The translations under genes were made by a program, and so were the position numbers. Positions 1-10,440 of a stretch of DNA of 24,041 bases are shown piece after piece. Source of the stretch: Chromera velia (lineage: Eukaryota > Sar > Chromeraceae); contig JAHBMJ010001858.1 of NCBI GenBank assembly GCA_018398765.1, forward strand, positions 1,606-25,646. Direction: 5' to 3'. Position 1 is the stretch's first letter; each line of letters opens with the position of its first letter. A model generated the notes under the pieces. The model was not told the origin of the DNA. It did not search any database and saw nothing but the letters and a program-made list of their open reading frames with translations.

Positions 1-1430
1 CCCCCCCCCCATAAGCCTCAATTCAGGGTAGACGAAAACGCAACCCCCCTCCCTTAGCTTTCTTGTGCTTATATAATCTACTCTGTCAAAGAGGCTTTTT
101 ACAGTGAAGGCTCTTCGGTTCCATGGGATGTGGAGCTTTGGAAATGACTGCGTTGACCAGGATGGACACGGCTAAGATTGTGGAGGCTTGACATATGGAT
201 ATCGCAAGGTCAGTCAATACTGAATCAAAGGTTGTCCACTGACCCCCCTACCATAGCGGTCTATCTGCTTCTGTTTTGCAAGCTAAACACACCAACGTGT
301 TTATTTTTATCTTCTCTCTTCATTTATGTATGCAGGAGTGACCATAAGCACCGCAAGTGACGTCCTTTAGTATTTTCGAAGACCGATTTCTTCTTCCTTA
401 AGTATCTCCTATCCTGTCTCTTTCTCCCAATCCGACGGCCTCCATCAGATTGCACAAAACGAGAGCTAGTAAGGCTACAAACAAGCTTAGCTTGCCTTCA
501 TAACGGTGGAGCGGTGTCTAACGTGAGCAGTTGGGGTCAAATTCAATATGTCATTGAGTATTTGTGAGTCTGCATGCATAGGGTACAGTAAGTTAGGTAG
601 GTGTCAGACCGTTTTCACATTTTTAGATCGGAACCACCACATCTGTAAATGCTCTCACGAAGACTTTAGCACTACACGGAGAGGATGTTGACGCCACATC
701 GTGGAGCTTGATGGCGGTTGATAACTTTGAAATGCATCCTATGAAGGCAAGACAAAAGTCTAGACAAAAGTCAGACTTTAACCCCCTAGCTCTTTAAAAC
801 GAAGACGAGTTTTGAAAAAGTATTCAGTGACGTTTGATGAGGCATTATACGCTTGAACTCCTTATGGGGGCATTGACTTAAAGTTTGTTCCTAGCATCTA
901 GCCTATGCGTCTTTCATCTCTTCCTTCTGTCCTGCTTACTGCTTTCGCTGCTAGCCTTCTCTCTCATGCGACCTCATACTTGACGCTCCTCCATCCGAAT
1001 GCCTTCGTCGGCATTTGCTAAGTACTTGTTATCCCTCAGTCATGATCAGCGCACTGCCTACTCCTCCTTCCTCCTACTCTTTACTAATTATGAAAACAAG
1101 TTTTTTATGGAAAAGCGCCGGTCTCCTATGCAGAAGGGGGTACAAAAAGTACCCCACTCGCCCCCAGCATACGTTAAATTCCTTTAGATTCCTAGCTAAA
1201 TTCCTGTAAATTCCTGTCTAAATTCCTAGGTCTTTGTAGGGTAGAATGGTACAGTGCATGGTCTAGGATATGGTACTAAAAAATACTAATTTAAAAAAAC
1301 CTAGAAAAAAACATTATCATTCAATGACATTCATATCTAGTTCACTAACTCCAGGCTGTTAAAATAGTTTTTTAGAAAACTTTTATTGTATTAATTATTC
1401 TTGACTCTTAATTTCTGAAAAAGTGTCAAA
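1..1430. other. no gene supported; AT-rich 3' part
   Basis: Poly-C at the window edge. Short frames only. TAAATTCCT is repeated about four times at 1175-1230, followed by an AT-rich block (1270-1430). Confidence 0.5.
571..578. promoter_or_regulatory. TGCATGCA site (one of seven in the window)
   Basis: Palindromic octamer. The others are at 5222, 9813, 9817 (overlapping), 10395, 11625 and 19541. In apicomplexans this core is bound by ApiAP2 proteins; here that role is inferred only. Confidence 0.4.
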
Positions 1431-1433
1431 TTT

Positions 1434-1868
1434 TCAAGTTGTGAAGTTCTTTTTCCCGTGTGAAACACGTTTCTTTTCTCTTTCATTTCCTTAACCTCTG
1501 AAAGTTCTCTCACTGAAAGCGTAATGATTCTGAGGACGTCTTTTTGTTATACAGAAGTGATCTTAGTTTGTCCATTCCATGCAACCATCAGTTGTTCCAG
1601 TAGCCGCCTGATCCACATTCCTGTTAGCGCTTTGCTGTGGACTTTCAAACCTAAACGTGTTGGCGGCAACGGTGGAAAATGACCCCCGTCTCGCCCTAAA
1701 CGACCCCCTCCTACTACCTGTCATCGCCACTAATGCGCTTAAAGTTTTCACTCTCTCATACAGCCTCTGCCCCGATTCATTCCTGCAACTTCGAGCTAGA
1801 GTCTGCAGAACATATGCTCTGCTTGAAAACTTTCTGCACAGCGAGGGCGGAGACGGAACTTCAAGCAT
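1434..1868 (-). CDS. hypothetical protein, read through two TAA codons
   Basis: I do not recognise a family. The frame begins at an ATG (1868-1866) and stays free of TGA for 144 codons to a TGA at 1436-1434. It crosses TAA at 1565-1563 and 1493-1491. The part before the first TAA is Arg/Ser-rich; the part after it is Lys/Arg-rich and keeps a protein-like composition although the DNA there is becoming AT-rich. An upstream in-frame TGA near 1900 limits extension unless there is another exon. The opposite strand also has an open frame here (1657-1911), so strand choice is not certain. I chose minus because of composition, because the frame continues across TAR codons to TGA, and because nearly all other genes here are on minus. 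Confidence 0.35.
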
Positions 1869-2155
1869 GTTCGAGGTCAAAGAACGATTGAGACATCATG
1901 GAAGAAGCTGACTAAGCCCGCCAATATATTCAAATGATAGAAGGGAGAGAATCATCAAAAAGAGGAAGATTCACCTGAAAGAACGGGATATCAGTCAAAA
2001 GATACAAGACCTCTTATCCTAGCCCTTATCAATCTCATTAGTTCTTTCTTAAAGTCAGGCATATCCTTCTCTTTTATTTAATATTCCTAGTTAACCTCTT
2101 ATTGATGGCATGCATGAGTGTGAGATTTGCGTCTTTCTGAATAACGGTTACCTTT

Positions 2156-2323
2156 TCAGCTCTTTACACCATATTTAGCACCTCTCTGTCCTCCGCGGCC
2201 TTCCACAGCATGTCTGAGAGGGAGACTGGGAGGGAGACAGTCGCGTATAATTTCCTTCAGGAAATCAAAAGAGGCGGGAATTGATGCAATCAATGAGGGA
2301 CGTCTTTTCAGGGGGCAGGCAGG
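2156..2323 (-). CDS. candidate terminal exon, 55 codons, unknown product
   Basis: The exon is preceded by a very strong 3' splice site: a CT-rich run ending in CCCTGTGCAG just above 2323. It is open in phase 0 for 55 codons to a TGA at 2158-2156. The encoded tail is mixed in composition (positions include IIRDCLPP and RHAVEGRGG) with no motif I recognise. The donor exon should lie at higher coordinates but I could not identify it. Without that partner the call rests on the acceptor and the open frame. Confidence 0.3.
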   Translation of the reverse strand, partial: PACPLKRRPSLIASIPASFDFLKEIIRDCLPPSLPLRHAVEGRGGQRGAKYGVKS

Positions 2324-2365
2324 CTGCACAGGGAGGAGAAAAGGAAGGAGGAGGAGCATGCGCAC

Positions 2366-3583
2366 GGTAATAGATGCTTTCTTAACTCTGCGAAGGTAAC
2401 TGCTTACCTACATGGGATGTTGTGCAAGAGCTGTATGCATAGCAATGCAGCGACAACAAAACACGTACTCTTCATGCTTAAAATCGTCATTTAAAAAAAA
2501 GTTAAGGCCCATAAGATTAGAAAAGCTAAGCCTTAAAGGCAGACAAGGAGAAAGCACAGACTGTGAAACACAGTGACTGAAAGAGAAACTAAACGTGACT
2601 GTAAGACATATGCATGTAGCCCCGTCTCCCTCAGTACCATACTCTAAATTTGTGGATGTTGCTTGTATGCATGCTCAGGATGCGGTCCAAACAAATGATA
2701 CAGGCTATCATACAGCACTCACCTCTGCGTTTACAGAAAAGTCCTTGAGAGACCTGTCTGACATACAGCGGCCAGTGCATACAGCGGTATGCAGGTGCAT
2801 TTTCTAAGCTTATCTGCATATATACACATACAGCCCACCTGCTTTACTGAGATAGACAGACATACGCTCACACACAATTACTGTCAAAATGAAGTACACA
2901 AAGGGAGACTCTGAGACCCTTGGGTGTGGGGGTAGAACGCAAAGGCTGGATGAGAATGGGACTGAGAGAGGAAGCATGAAGGAGAAACTTTCTGCTGCGG
3001 CTTTTCAGTGACATATACGTTGTTTCTTTGAATTCCCTGTCTCATTGACCTACCTCCTCCCTCCTTAATCTACATGTTCCCTACCTCCAGGGGACCAGGT
3101 CGGTTTTAACAATGTCCATGGCCACGTTTATGGCCTCCGACATGTTGCTTTCAAAAGGGAAAAATAATATGTATATAAACCTGCAGTGCGTGTGCAGGAA
3201 GCGATTAGAAGCAGAGAGACAGGAAGAGGGTGCAAGAAGGACTTGAGAAAAAATTTATGGTGAACCCACAGAAGCAGAGAAATTTCATGAGAACAAAGAA
3301 ACTCTTCATACAGATAGCACTGGCATCACTGCAGGGGGTACTGATTAAAAAGAAGTGGCAGGAAGAGGATAGAGATACGTGATCCGTGTCAAGTTAATAC
3401 AAAATCACGGTGTAGGATTTCATACCGATAATTAACAAGCAATCAACACACCTTTTCTAGCTGTTCGGGAGGAAACAGGCACAGACAAATACTGATACAC
3501 ACCTGTACGGATATGCAGAATGGCAAAAGGACACATGGTAGTAAATTTGTTTTCTCTGACCTGACACTCCCACCCTGACTCAC
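2366..3583. other. no gene supported
   Basis: Purine-rich on the plus strand in many places. Short frames on both strands at 2595-2819 overlap each other and lack motifs. TATATA-like stretches occur near 2818 and 3169. Confidence 0.4.
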
Positions 3584-3603
3584 CACACAAATGCGAAAGG
3601 GTT
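3584..3603 (-). other. candidate 20-nt microexon
   Basis: Twenty bases sit between a consensus acceptor (pyrimidine-rich tract ending in GCCATGCAG) and a consensus donor (GTGAGT). It lies about 380 bp downstream of signal-peptide copy A (4137), on the same strand. It could be an exon of that gene, or a chance pairing of splice-like sites. Confidence 0.25.
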
Positions 3604-3978
3604 CTGCATGGCGGGGGAGGAGAAAGAACAGATGCCAAAGAAGTCAACATCAAGTCTTCGTCTTTCTGCACCTACATTAGAGTAATTATATGGAGGAAAA
3701 GTGACTGAAAGGTATGAAGGGAAAAAAGAAATTCAATTCAGCAGATCTAATTTCATGCAAGTGAATGGCTGCTTACAAACACACATGCAATAAATCATTG
3801 GAAAAACATACGAATCATGCACAAAGGAATTAGAGCAACCAGAGCATCTTTTTCTGTGGTCTCAGAAATATTTGATGGGAAGAAGAACTGATATATGATG
3901 GCGTCTCTGAAGTTTGAGAAGGGAAAACATACAAGCAAGAGGTGGAAAAGTTGGTTTTACTCATCACGGTCAGTTAAT

Positions 3979-4137
3979 TCAGTAAGTTGACAGTAACCCT
4001 AGCTTGCTTTCTCCGAGAAGACTTGTGTAGCTGCCGTAGCTGCCACTCTGGTCATGGATGGAGAGAAATAGTGCAGGTAGACGGGTTGATACGATAACTG
4101 CGCCAACACCGAATAAAAAAATCCAAGTTCGGGTCAT
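3979..4137 (-). pseudogene. signal-peptide exon, copy A of a secreted-protein family; splice donor lost
   Basis: ATG at 4137-4135 opens a short frame with a hydrophobic N-terminus (MTRTWIFLFGVGAVIVS), typical of a secretory signal peptide, followed by Leu/Ser/Tyr-rich residues ending in GSYGSY. It is clearly related to copies B (12516) and C (12702): same start context, same signal-peptide pattern and same block just upstream. Copy B splices after GSY at a perfect GTAAGT; at the matching place here the sequence is ACAAGT, so the donor is destroyed and the frame runs on to a TGA at 3981-3979 (52 residues). Either this is a decayed copy or it uses another donor. Homology to copy B continues at DNA level into the intron region (for example around 3834-3900). 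Confidence 0.5.
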
Positions 4138-4144
4138 TTTATAC

Positions 4145-4168
4145 GGTCAACTGTTGTTTGACTATATA
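4145..4168 (-). promoter_or_regulatory. conserved block just upstream of signal-peptide copy A
   Basis: On the minus strand the sequence CAAACAACAGTTGACC lies directly upstream of the ATG, preceded by a TATATA-like stretch. The same block precedes copies B and C at the same distance, so it is a conserved 5' UTR or promoter element of the family. Confidence 0.4.
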
Positions 4169-4283
4169 CGTTGGTTGCTTTCAAGCCAATTAAGCAGAAA
4201 TCGCAGGAAGAAGCTGGCATATGGAAAACTCTTCTTCGAAGAAATTTCTACAGAATGACAATGAGGGCAGTAACAGGAATAGT

Positions 4284-4826
4284 TCAATTGAAGAGAAAGC
4301 AGGCAGCTGTAGATGGTTGCATGCCTTGAGACAGACCTTGGCGGCCTTGGACGTGTTAACCTAGTGTGTTGACCTTGAAGGCTTAGCACCCTCCTTTTGT
4401 GAAGCCGTGAAGGTACCTGGAATCCCGGACCTTCTAGTTCATGCAGTCAGCCTTCTTGCCCATAAAGAAGGTCTCGAAAATGTAGGAGGACTCGAGATTG
4501 GGGTTAAACGCCTTGGCCTCGCACTTGGCATGTGTGGTATGCATTTGTCCCTTCCTGCACTCCGTAGTGGGCTTCTCGAGGACGGTATCAGTTGTATAGT
4601 AGTCAACAACATCAGACCTGCCTCCCATAACGAGCACGTTGATGCTGTGCGTAGCCATGCACTTCTTCACATCAAGCTCATATCAAGCTCGTATCCGTTC
4701 TCGCATACAACCATGGGCTTGGAATTCTCCAAGGATCTGCTAACTATGTTGTCCTCGTCAAGGTCAAATCCGACCTTGTAGTTCATGCAGTCAGCCTTTT
4801 TGCATATAAAGAAGGTCCATGGCTAT
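4284..4826 (-). CDS. cysteine-rich protein exon with internal duplication and three or more TAR codons
   Basis: A strong acceptor (CTTCTTTCGTGCAG) precedes 4826. The exon then encodes a Cys-rich, probably extracellular protein with motifs KKADCMNYKVGFDLDED, VVCENGYELD, KKCMATHSINV, TTECRKGQ, HAKCEAKAF and a second KKADCMN about 115 residues later. The repeat shows that the exon carries one full unit plus the start of a second. In the second copy the Tyr codon TAC after CMN is TAG (4436-4434); the frame continues through TAA at 4385-4383 and 4358-4356 to TGA at 4286-4284. An 11-bp tandem duplication at 4671-4692 shifts the frame in mid-unit; reading only one copy joins the two halves. No known domain recognised. 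The plus-strand 124-codon frame over it is a shadow. Confidence 0.5.
4671..4692. repeat. 11-bp tandem duplication inside a coding frame
   Basis: Two adjacent copies, ATCAAGCTCAT and ATCAAGCTCGT, one mismatch apart. The 11-bp length breaks the minus-strand frame of the Cys-rich exon; removal of one copy restores it. Confidence 0.85.
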
Positions 4827-5696
4827 CTGCACGAAAGAAGTGCAGTATTCAAGCAGCAGACCTCAACATAAAGCCAAGAAAAAAAAGCTGTGAAAGTCAG
4901 AGGGAAAAGAAAAAGGAAAAAGGCGATTGGACGGGGATGAAATGTCGAGGCAAAGGTATGTAGACGCTACTTGAGCAATAGTTGTCATTTCAAAGGAGTC
5001 GGGAAAATGATTTCAAAGAAGTGCAGGAAGGGATAGAAAGGGGAGGACCAGGGCAGAAGGGCTCAGGAGCCACTAAACGGCTCTCTCAAAAACGTGCAGG
5101 AAGCGAAAGGGTTACACGTGAAATGATAATTCAGAAGAAAGAGAAAGCTGACTGACCCCACTTGGTCCACCCTGAAGTCCTCCAAAGGGGATTCCTGATA
5201 CATTTCCCCATGAAGACGCGCTGCATGCATTCACAGCAATGCTCAGTCTTTTCACTACGTTATAGAAAACCTGCATGGGGGGCCTGGCTGCACTATGACC
5301 GCATCTCTTTCTTTTCAACATCCAAACAGCCAAGCAACCCACCAGTCTGGATCTCATAAGCCAGGGTCCGGGGCGGTGAAAAAAAAACGAGAAAGAAACA
5401 GAAGGAACCCCCAGCTAATAGTGGAACCCAACTCGAAGCTCATCGCTGCAAAGTATAAGTAGGACCTCCCCCCCCTCCTAAGCCACCGTCCACAAAAGGT
5501 GTAACCGACTTAGCAGTGCCCAGTTGCAGTCTTCGTCTGCATTGATTCCTTCCCAGACGATTCTGAGATGAAAGAAACAAAGGCGGGCAGTGAGAGCCCA
5601 CAACACCCAAAGCAGGGCGTTGACTACCTCCAAGAAGCCTTCTTATGACCTTATGGTCTATCAATCAAACTCCGGGCTTTGGCAGCCTGGCGCCGA
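4827..5696. other. region upstream of the Cys-rich exon; exons not resolved
   Basis: It should contain the 5' exons of the gene at 4284-4826. Minus-strand frames at 5112-5357 (with a CATGCAG acceptor near 5270) and 5440-5664 are candidates, but no signal peptide or matching donor was established. Confidence 0.3.
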
Positions 5697-5790
5697 AGCT
5701 TTGACGATAGAAAGCTCATTCTTTCTAGTATGCAATATCGTCAAGGCTTTGGCGACAGAAAGCTAATTCTTTCTAGTATGGAATATACCT
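5697..5790. repeat. 48-bp tandem repeat, two copies, with hairpin
   Basis: Two units of about 48 bp begin at 5698 and 5746 (GCTTTGRCGAYAGAAAGCT...). Each unit contains AGAAAGCTCATTCTTTCT or a close variant, a short inverted repeat able to form a hairpin. Confidence 0.75.
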
Positions 5791-5950
5791 CCAGTTCATT
5801 GTACTTTAAAAATATTATAACCTAATTTAATCTAGTTTAACCTAGTTTTAAAATATTTTAATACTCTCCTATAGTATTTGCTATAATCAACTTAAATATT
5901 TAAAATAACAAAAAAAAAAAAAATTAATTTTAATCAGTTTGAATCTGTCA
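5790..5950. other. AT-rich spacer
   Basis: About 160 bp of very AT-rich sequence with a 13-A run, immediately 3' of the gene ending at 5965. It probably contains that gene's 3' UTR and end. No coding frame seen. Confidence 0.6.
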
Positions 5951-5964
5951 GTCTTAGTCAGTCT

Positions 5965-7820
5965 TCATTTAGGAATTCTAGATCCACGGACTCTGCGCGC
6001 AGTAGGGCGATAGTTATCGTCATCATCATCAGACTCTGTAGCCCTCCCTCCTTCACTGCCATGATATTCGCTCGTCGCCCGGGCAAACAAAGTAGCCTTT
6101 GCTTTCGCCTTGTTTTTTGCCTTAGCTTTTGCTTTTGCTTTCGCTTTTCCTTTTGCTTGTGCTCTTTGTCCTCTTGGTTAACGTCTTTCGTGCCATCGAG
6201 CCTCCACCTCCACAGCTTCTTCAATCAATTGGCTAACATCCCCAGCTGCAGATTCAGCAAATGAATTAGAAGCTGCAGCAGGAGGTGCACTGGTGCAAAC
6301 GATTGCGTGCGCTGGTGCATCAACTTTTGACTTGAAGGGATACACATCAACCGCGGGCTCATACTCTTTCGTCAGGGCCCATAATTCTCTGCTTTCATTG
6401 AAAACCGTGCCAGCAGTGACCTCACAGGCTAGAGCCCTTCGAACCTCGCTCAACTCTCTACGTGCATGAGCAGAAAGACGTCTTGCTTTCAGCTCCTTCT
6501 TCATCTCTCTTTTTGTGAGAGCTTGCAGCCCCTGTCTCTGAACGTTTTCCTTTTGTCTGGCTGTCAGTTCTCTCCAAATTTTCAATGTTTAAAAGTAAAG
6601 TGAAAGAGGGAAAGAATGAATTTTCATACCCTCCCCATCTGCATCTCTCTCAAGGCCAGTACATCGACCTTCTTCATTAAACAAGACACGGCAGCCAATA
6701 TCACACAGAGGAATCAAAGGGTATGAAGGAGTTCGAAGAAAGTTAGAGAAAAAGACTCCTCCCTCCTCTAAGATCAAAAAGGATACAACTGCATAGGCAC
6801 GGTCAACATTCTCCTTTGCAAATGACTGATACACAAAGTACGAAGGGGCAACAACAACAACAAGGACGTAGGATGCAAACCTATGCTCCTCACTCAATGC
6901 GACTGCTTTATTTTCAGAAATGAAAGTGAGGTGTACTGTTATTACCAGGCCTAGCCTCCTCCTGCCCCTCTGATTAAAGTCCAAAGTTTCCGTTACTTTT
7001 GTCAAATCAAAGAAAAGACCAAAAGGAAAATACGTCGGGGAGCACCCAATTGAAATAAAAAACCCAAAGAGGTCATCAAGCATTGCGGACCGAATGCCTA
7101 CATGATAGGCTACATCACAGGCAACGCGAGAGATATAAATTTAATGCTGCACCTGACGGAGGGACATCCCCGTAAGCAGTCTCCGGAGAATGAGGGAATA
7201 GAACTGTGCAGAACAACAGATTTTTGCACAGATCCAAAAAGATTGACCCAAAACAGAGAATCATTGCCATCCGTCTGTATGCCAGCCATCCCTTCCTGCT
7301 GAAGTGTTGGCCGCAAAGTCTCCGAGGACTGAAAGAAAGAGGGAAGAAAGCAACTCCGCCCAAAAAAGAGACAGAAGAGGATAAAAAAATGAAAAAAGTG
7401 GAATCGGGGGACAAAAAAGCTCAAGTATCTTCATTTGTTCTTCCAGTTCTTTCTTTTCAGCCTCCAATTTTTGCACTCTTTCAAAAAGAAAAAAGTATGT
7501 CCCAGGTGTTGGTACGAAATACTGCAGAGAAAACAGTTACATGGCGACAGTTGCATCCGGTTAGGTGGGGACAGGAAAACAAAAAAAAAAATTATACACA
7601 AAAAAAGAAAAGATCCGTGCACATTATTCTTAAACCCTTTCTTCTCCCTCTGCATTGCTTTTGTCTTTCTTTTCTACTTTGGATTGAAACGCGCCAAAGA
7701 AGTTTTTGAGCTTTTTGTAGCCTCTCACAGCCTTTTCTAAACGTTTGGCTTGAGTCGCGTTCGAGCTCTCCTTAGCCTCAGCTTGAGCCTCCCTCCTCGT
7801 TGTCCCTTCTACTCCAAAAC
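5965..7820 (-). CDS. multi-exon gene, hydrophobic central region and Lys/Ala-rich tail; possibly the 3' half of the OTU gene
   Basis: Exons seen (minus): about 7820-7636 (Lys/Glu/Ala-rich helix), intron 7635-7522 (114 nt, acceptor TTTTCTCTGCAG), 7521 to about 7413 (coiled-coil heptads KLEAEKKELEEQM), then one or two exons with acceptors at 7329 (CTTTCTTTCAG) and 7204 (TTGTTCTGCACAG), then a long exon to 6630. A 60-nt intron follows (GTATGA at 6629, AG at 6570, phase 1 on both sides), then 6569-5965. The long exon is hydrophobic (LFGFFISIG, SYVLVVVVAPSYFVY), with possible membrane segments. In-frame TAA at 7143-7141 lies between RQVQH and IYISRV; TAA at 6180-6178 precedes a (KA)n tract and a DDDDD stretch ending at TGA 5967-5965. 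The donor near 7413 is weak (GTCCCC) and the exon between 7328 and 7204 is not settled. No family recognised. There is no good ATG at its 5' end, so it may continue the upstream OTU gene. Confidence 0.55.
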
Positions 7821-7828
7821 TGTCGGAA

Positions 7829-10249
7829 TCAAAATTCAAATTCAGCTAGAGTCGCACTTTTCTTTATATCCCCCCTCCCACCTCTTCTTTCCATGTTCTA
7901 ATTGAGACACTCACTTCCAATGAAAAATTTAAAAGCCTTCGCTGTTTTCAAAGGAATAACACTCAGAGGACTTTTTCTTGAAATTGCTCGCTGCTTTGCA
8001 AAAAGAACCAAAACCTTGGCCTTTCCATTTTGAAAGGCTTTACATTGTTTGCTTTCTTAAAAATGTGGACGCACATTTTTGGGCCTCATAATGGCTCCAC
8101 AAGCACATCTAAGTTTGTATTTATACCCGCACCTGAGTTTAAACAACCCCCCCCGAATGACCGATGTCATGTCTCCTTCCCCCTTCGAAGAAGGGGCAGC
8201 GGCAGAAGAAGACGACGACGATGAGACCGTACTTGAAGAAGAAGAACTCGAGGAGACGGTTCTTAATGATGGGAAATCTACAGTTTAGTCTAATAAGACC
8301 ATCTCTCTGTAGTTCATGTCCATAGTAGGAGGCAGCAGTGCAGCGTACACGTTCGGATCAGTTTTCATACAGGGCTTCAATAGGTTGTAGTGTTGCCCCA
8401 TCCGCTCATACCTTTCGTCCGGTCCCGGTAGCCTCTCGAGTCTTTGCACGAAGACACTGTCCGCCGTGTCACACCCATAAGAGGAAGAGTGGACGCTAAT
8501 GGCTTTGAGAGAAGGGGGACTCTGTGGGGACACTTGGGGATTCCAGCGGAAATCGGCGATCGAGATTTGTTTTCCCACAATCTGCAGGGATAATTAAGGG
8601 TAGGGAGAAAGAAGACGGGGATAAACTTCACTTATATGATACAATAATTTGAAGAGATACTGCAAGACACTGTGAGTAAAGCAAGAAGGAAAAGCCTGCT
8701 CTCCTGGCCCCAAAACCCTACTCACCTCCGCAATCTCAGACAACTCAACGGGGCGTCCATAATACTTCCGCCGGGTATCACCCAGCACCGCCAAGTAATG
8801 CTCGAAAGGAGACTTCCCCTCTGTGGGGGATGACCAGCCATTTGCTTCTGCTTGGGACTTCTAGAAAAGCCCCTCCGCCCCTTCGTCCGCCCCTCGTCTC
8901 GGCCCCTTTAACTCCAAGCGCTTCTTCACTTCATCTCTCATGCTTTGCGCCATGAACCTCCCCCCCGACAACTTTGCCCCCACATGGAATAGACAGTCTC
9001 CATCCTGCATACAAAAAAGAACAGAATGAATGAGAGAACAGGTTGCAAGGGAAGTGGAAGGAAGCGGGGGAGAGAAGGATTAAGGTCGGCCGACCTTCAG
9101 CATCTCGTTTCTTGCCATGAATATAGTCTTGGGGGGGAGGTCATCCACTAGCACCACTGCTCCGGATCCAGTGCCGTCTCCATCTGCCTCCTCTTCTTCT
9201 TCATCGTCGACGTTCTCTCCTATAAGGGAGTCGCCACCGTAGCCCTCTACTCTCTGGATGGAAACCTCAGCCTATAGAAACAAAGTCATCCACAGTCAGG
9301 CAGTGCATGTAAAAAGGTAGAAAATACAGGTGAAATGCAAACCGCAGCACGTCATGCACCCCTCACCCCCTCTCAGTGGCACCCGCTCCCACCGGCTCCC
9401 ACTGACCTCAAGCAAATTGGTGAACCACGCCTAGATGAGTTCCATATCCTTCTTCTCCTTCAAGCACTTCACAAGGCGGTTCACCTTCTCGCCATCTGTT
9501 AGGTCAGCCCTGTGCATGAGAGCAGCAACATCCGACCGATTTCTGATCGGCCTTTCCGCCGTCTCTCCAGAGCTTCCTGGCTTGTTCGAGAAGATGAGGG
9601 GCTTGTTAGGCTTGTCAGGTTTGACAATGTCGGGCTTGTCGGGCTTATTGGGCTTGTCGGCCTTCGGCTTCTTCAGGGCTCTCTGCACTGCAAACAAGAC
9701 AAAGGAGACAAAGGCAATAGAAGAGTCAGAATGACAGTTATGCAGTCTGAGATAGTGACACACTGTGTGAAGAGAAGTGGAAAACACTGACCGCGGATGC
9801 AGTTTTTCGATATGCATGCATGCAGAACCTAGATACACAATGATTGAGTTAGCCAATGAAAAAGAAACAGACCCATCCAATTGGCCATCAATCCCAGCGA
9901 TGCTCCAGAAGGAAGACTCTCCTCCCGCGCAGAGGGGGGGGCAGTCCGTTGTCAGCCTCCTGCACTGGGAGCGCCTTTTACTGAGGTTCCGCCTTTTGTG
10001 AGCCCCCTCCAAGCCGCTTCAAAAGAAAAGTCTTCAATTCGTCGGCCTGTCGAACATGTCGAAGCTTCAGAGCTTCAAATTCCTTTCGGGGTTTAAAGTA
10101 CTTCTCAAATTGAATGTGCTCTGTGGATTTCACCCCCAACGTCTTGAAAAATTCCAAAAGAACTCTGAAACTGACTCCGCAAGGGCTGCATCTTCAAGGA
10201 AGTCCGACACAGCGATTCGCAAACGAGCGTCAAAAGGCAGGCTGGACAT
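7829..10249 (-). CDS. OTU-family cysteine peptidase (deubiquitinase-like) with C-terminal zinc finger
   Basis: Start ATG 10249-10247, then an N-terminal domain (MSSLPFDARLRIAVSDFLED, then LLEFFKTLGVKS) with an 8-nt frame break near 10165. Exons: 9682-9407 with a Lys-Pro-Asp repeat (donor GTCAGT); 9271-9095 (Glu/Asp-rich); 9004-8726 (donor GTGAGT); 8581 onward (acceptor CCCTGCAG). The OTU signature is complete: Asp/Cys loop DGDCLF at the start of the 9004 exon, PFEHYLAVLGD and ELSEIAE mid-domain, and the catalytic His in GQHYNLL. OTU enzymes cleave ubiquitin from substrates. TAG at 8863-8861 lies between the Cys and His; others are TAG 9433-9431, TAA 8287-8285 and TAA 8059-8057. After a poly-Ser tract comes a Cx1CG...N...HF...C zinc finger. 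The frame ends at TGA 7831-7829, or splices at GTGAGT (7914) into the next gene. The exon 1 to exon 2 junction is unresolved. Confidence 0.75.
8040..8130 (-). other. CxCG...HF...C zinc-finger motif in the OTU protein tail, interrupted by TAA
   Basis: The segment encodes LRCACG, then an Asn nine residues after the first Cys, then RPHF, TAA, ESKQCKAF. The spacing Cys-x-Cys-Gly...Asn...His...Ser...Cys resembles small DNA-binding or mobile-element zinc fingers of the C2HC type. The TAA at 8059-8057 sits between the His and the last Cys, so the finger is complete only if TAA is sense. Confidence 0.5.
9598..9672 (-). repeat. Pro-Asp/Asn-Lys repeat tract (coding)
   Basis: On the minus strand this encodes a run of DKP/NKP triplets, a low-complexity basic linker in the OTU gene. 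The DNA is a degenerate GGGCTTGTC/GGGCTTATT repeat. Confidence 0.7.
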
Positions 10250-10440
10250 TTTGGGAAAAGAAAAGTATACAGACAGTGTTACAGTCAGATCGAATTCGCC
10301 AGCCTAAGGGTAGGTGCTGACCGTAGCGAACCGACATACAATAACAAACCAGAAGACTGAGACGTTTTTCAAACAGCTTTTGCACCTTTATACATGCATG
10401 CATTAATATGTATAACTGCAAAAGCCAACTGCAAAAGCCA

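Noticed and set aside
4407-4781. 124-codon plus-strand frame
   Set aside because: The minus strand has the Cys-rich repeat with duplicated KKADCMN motifs and a strong acceptor; the plus frame is its shadow.
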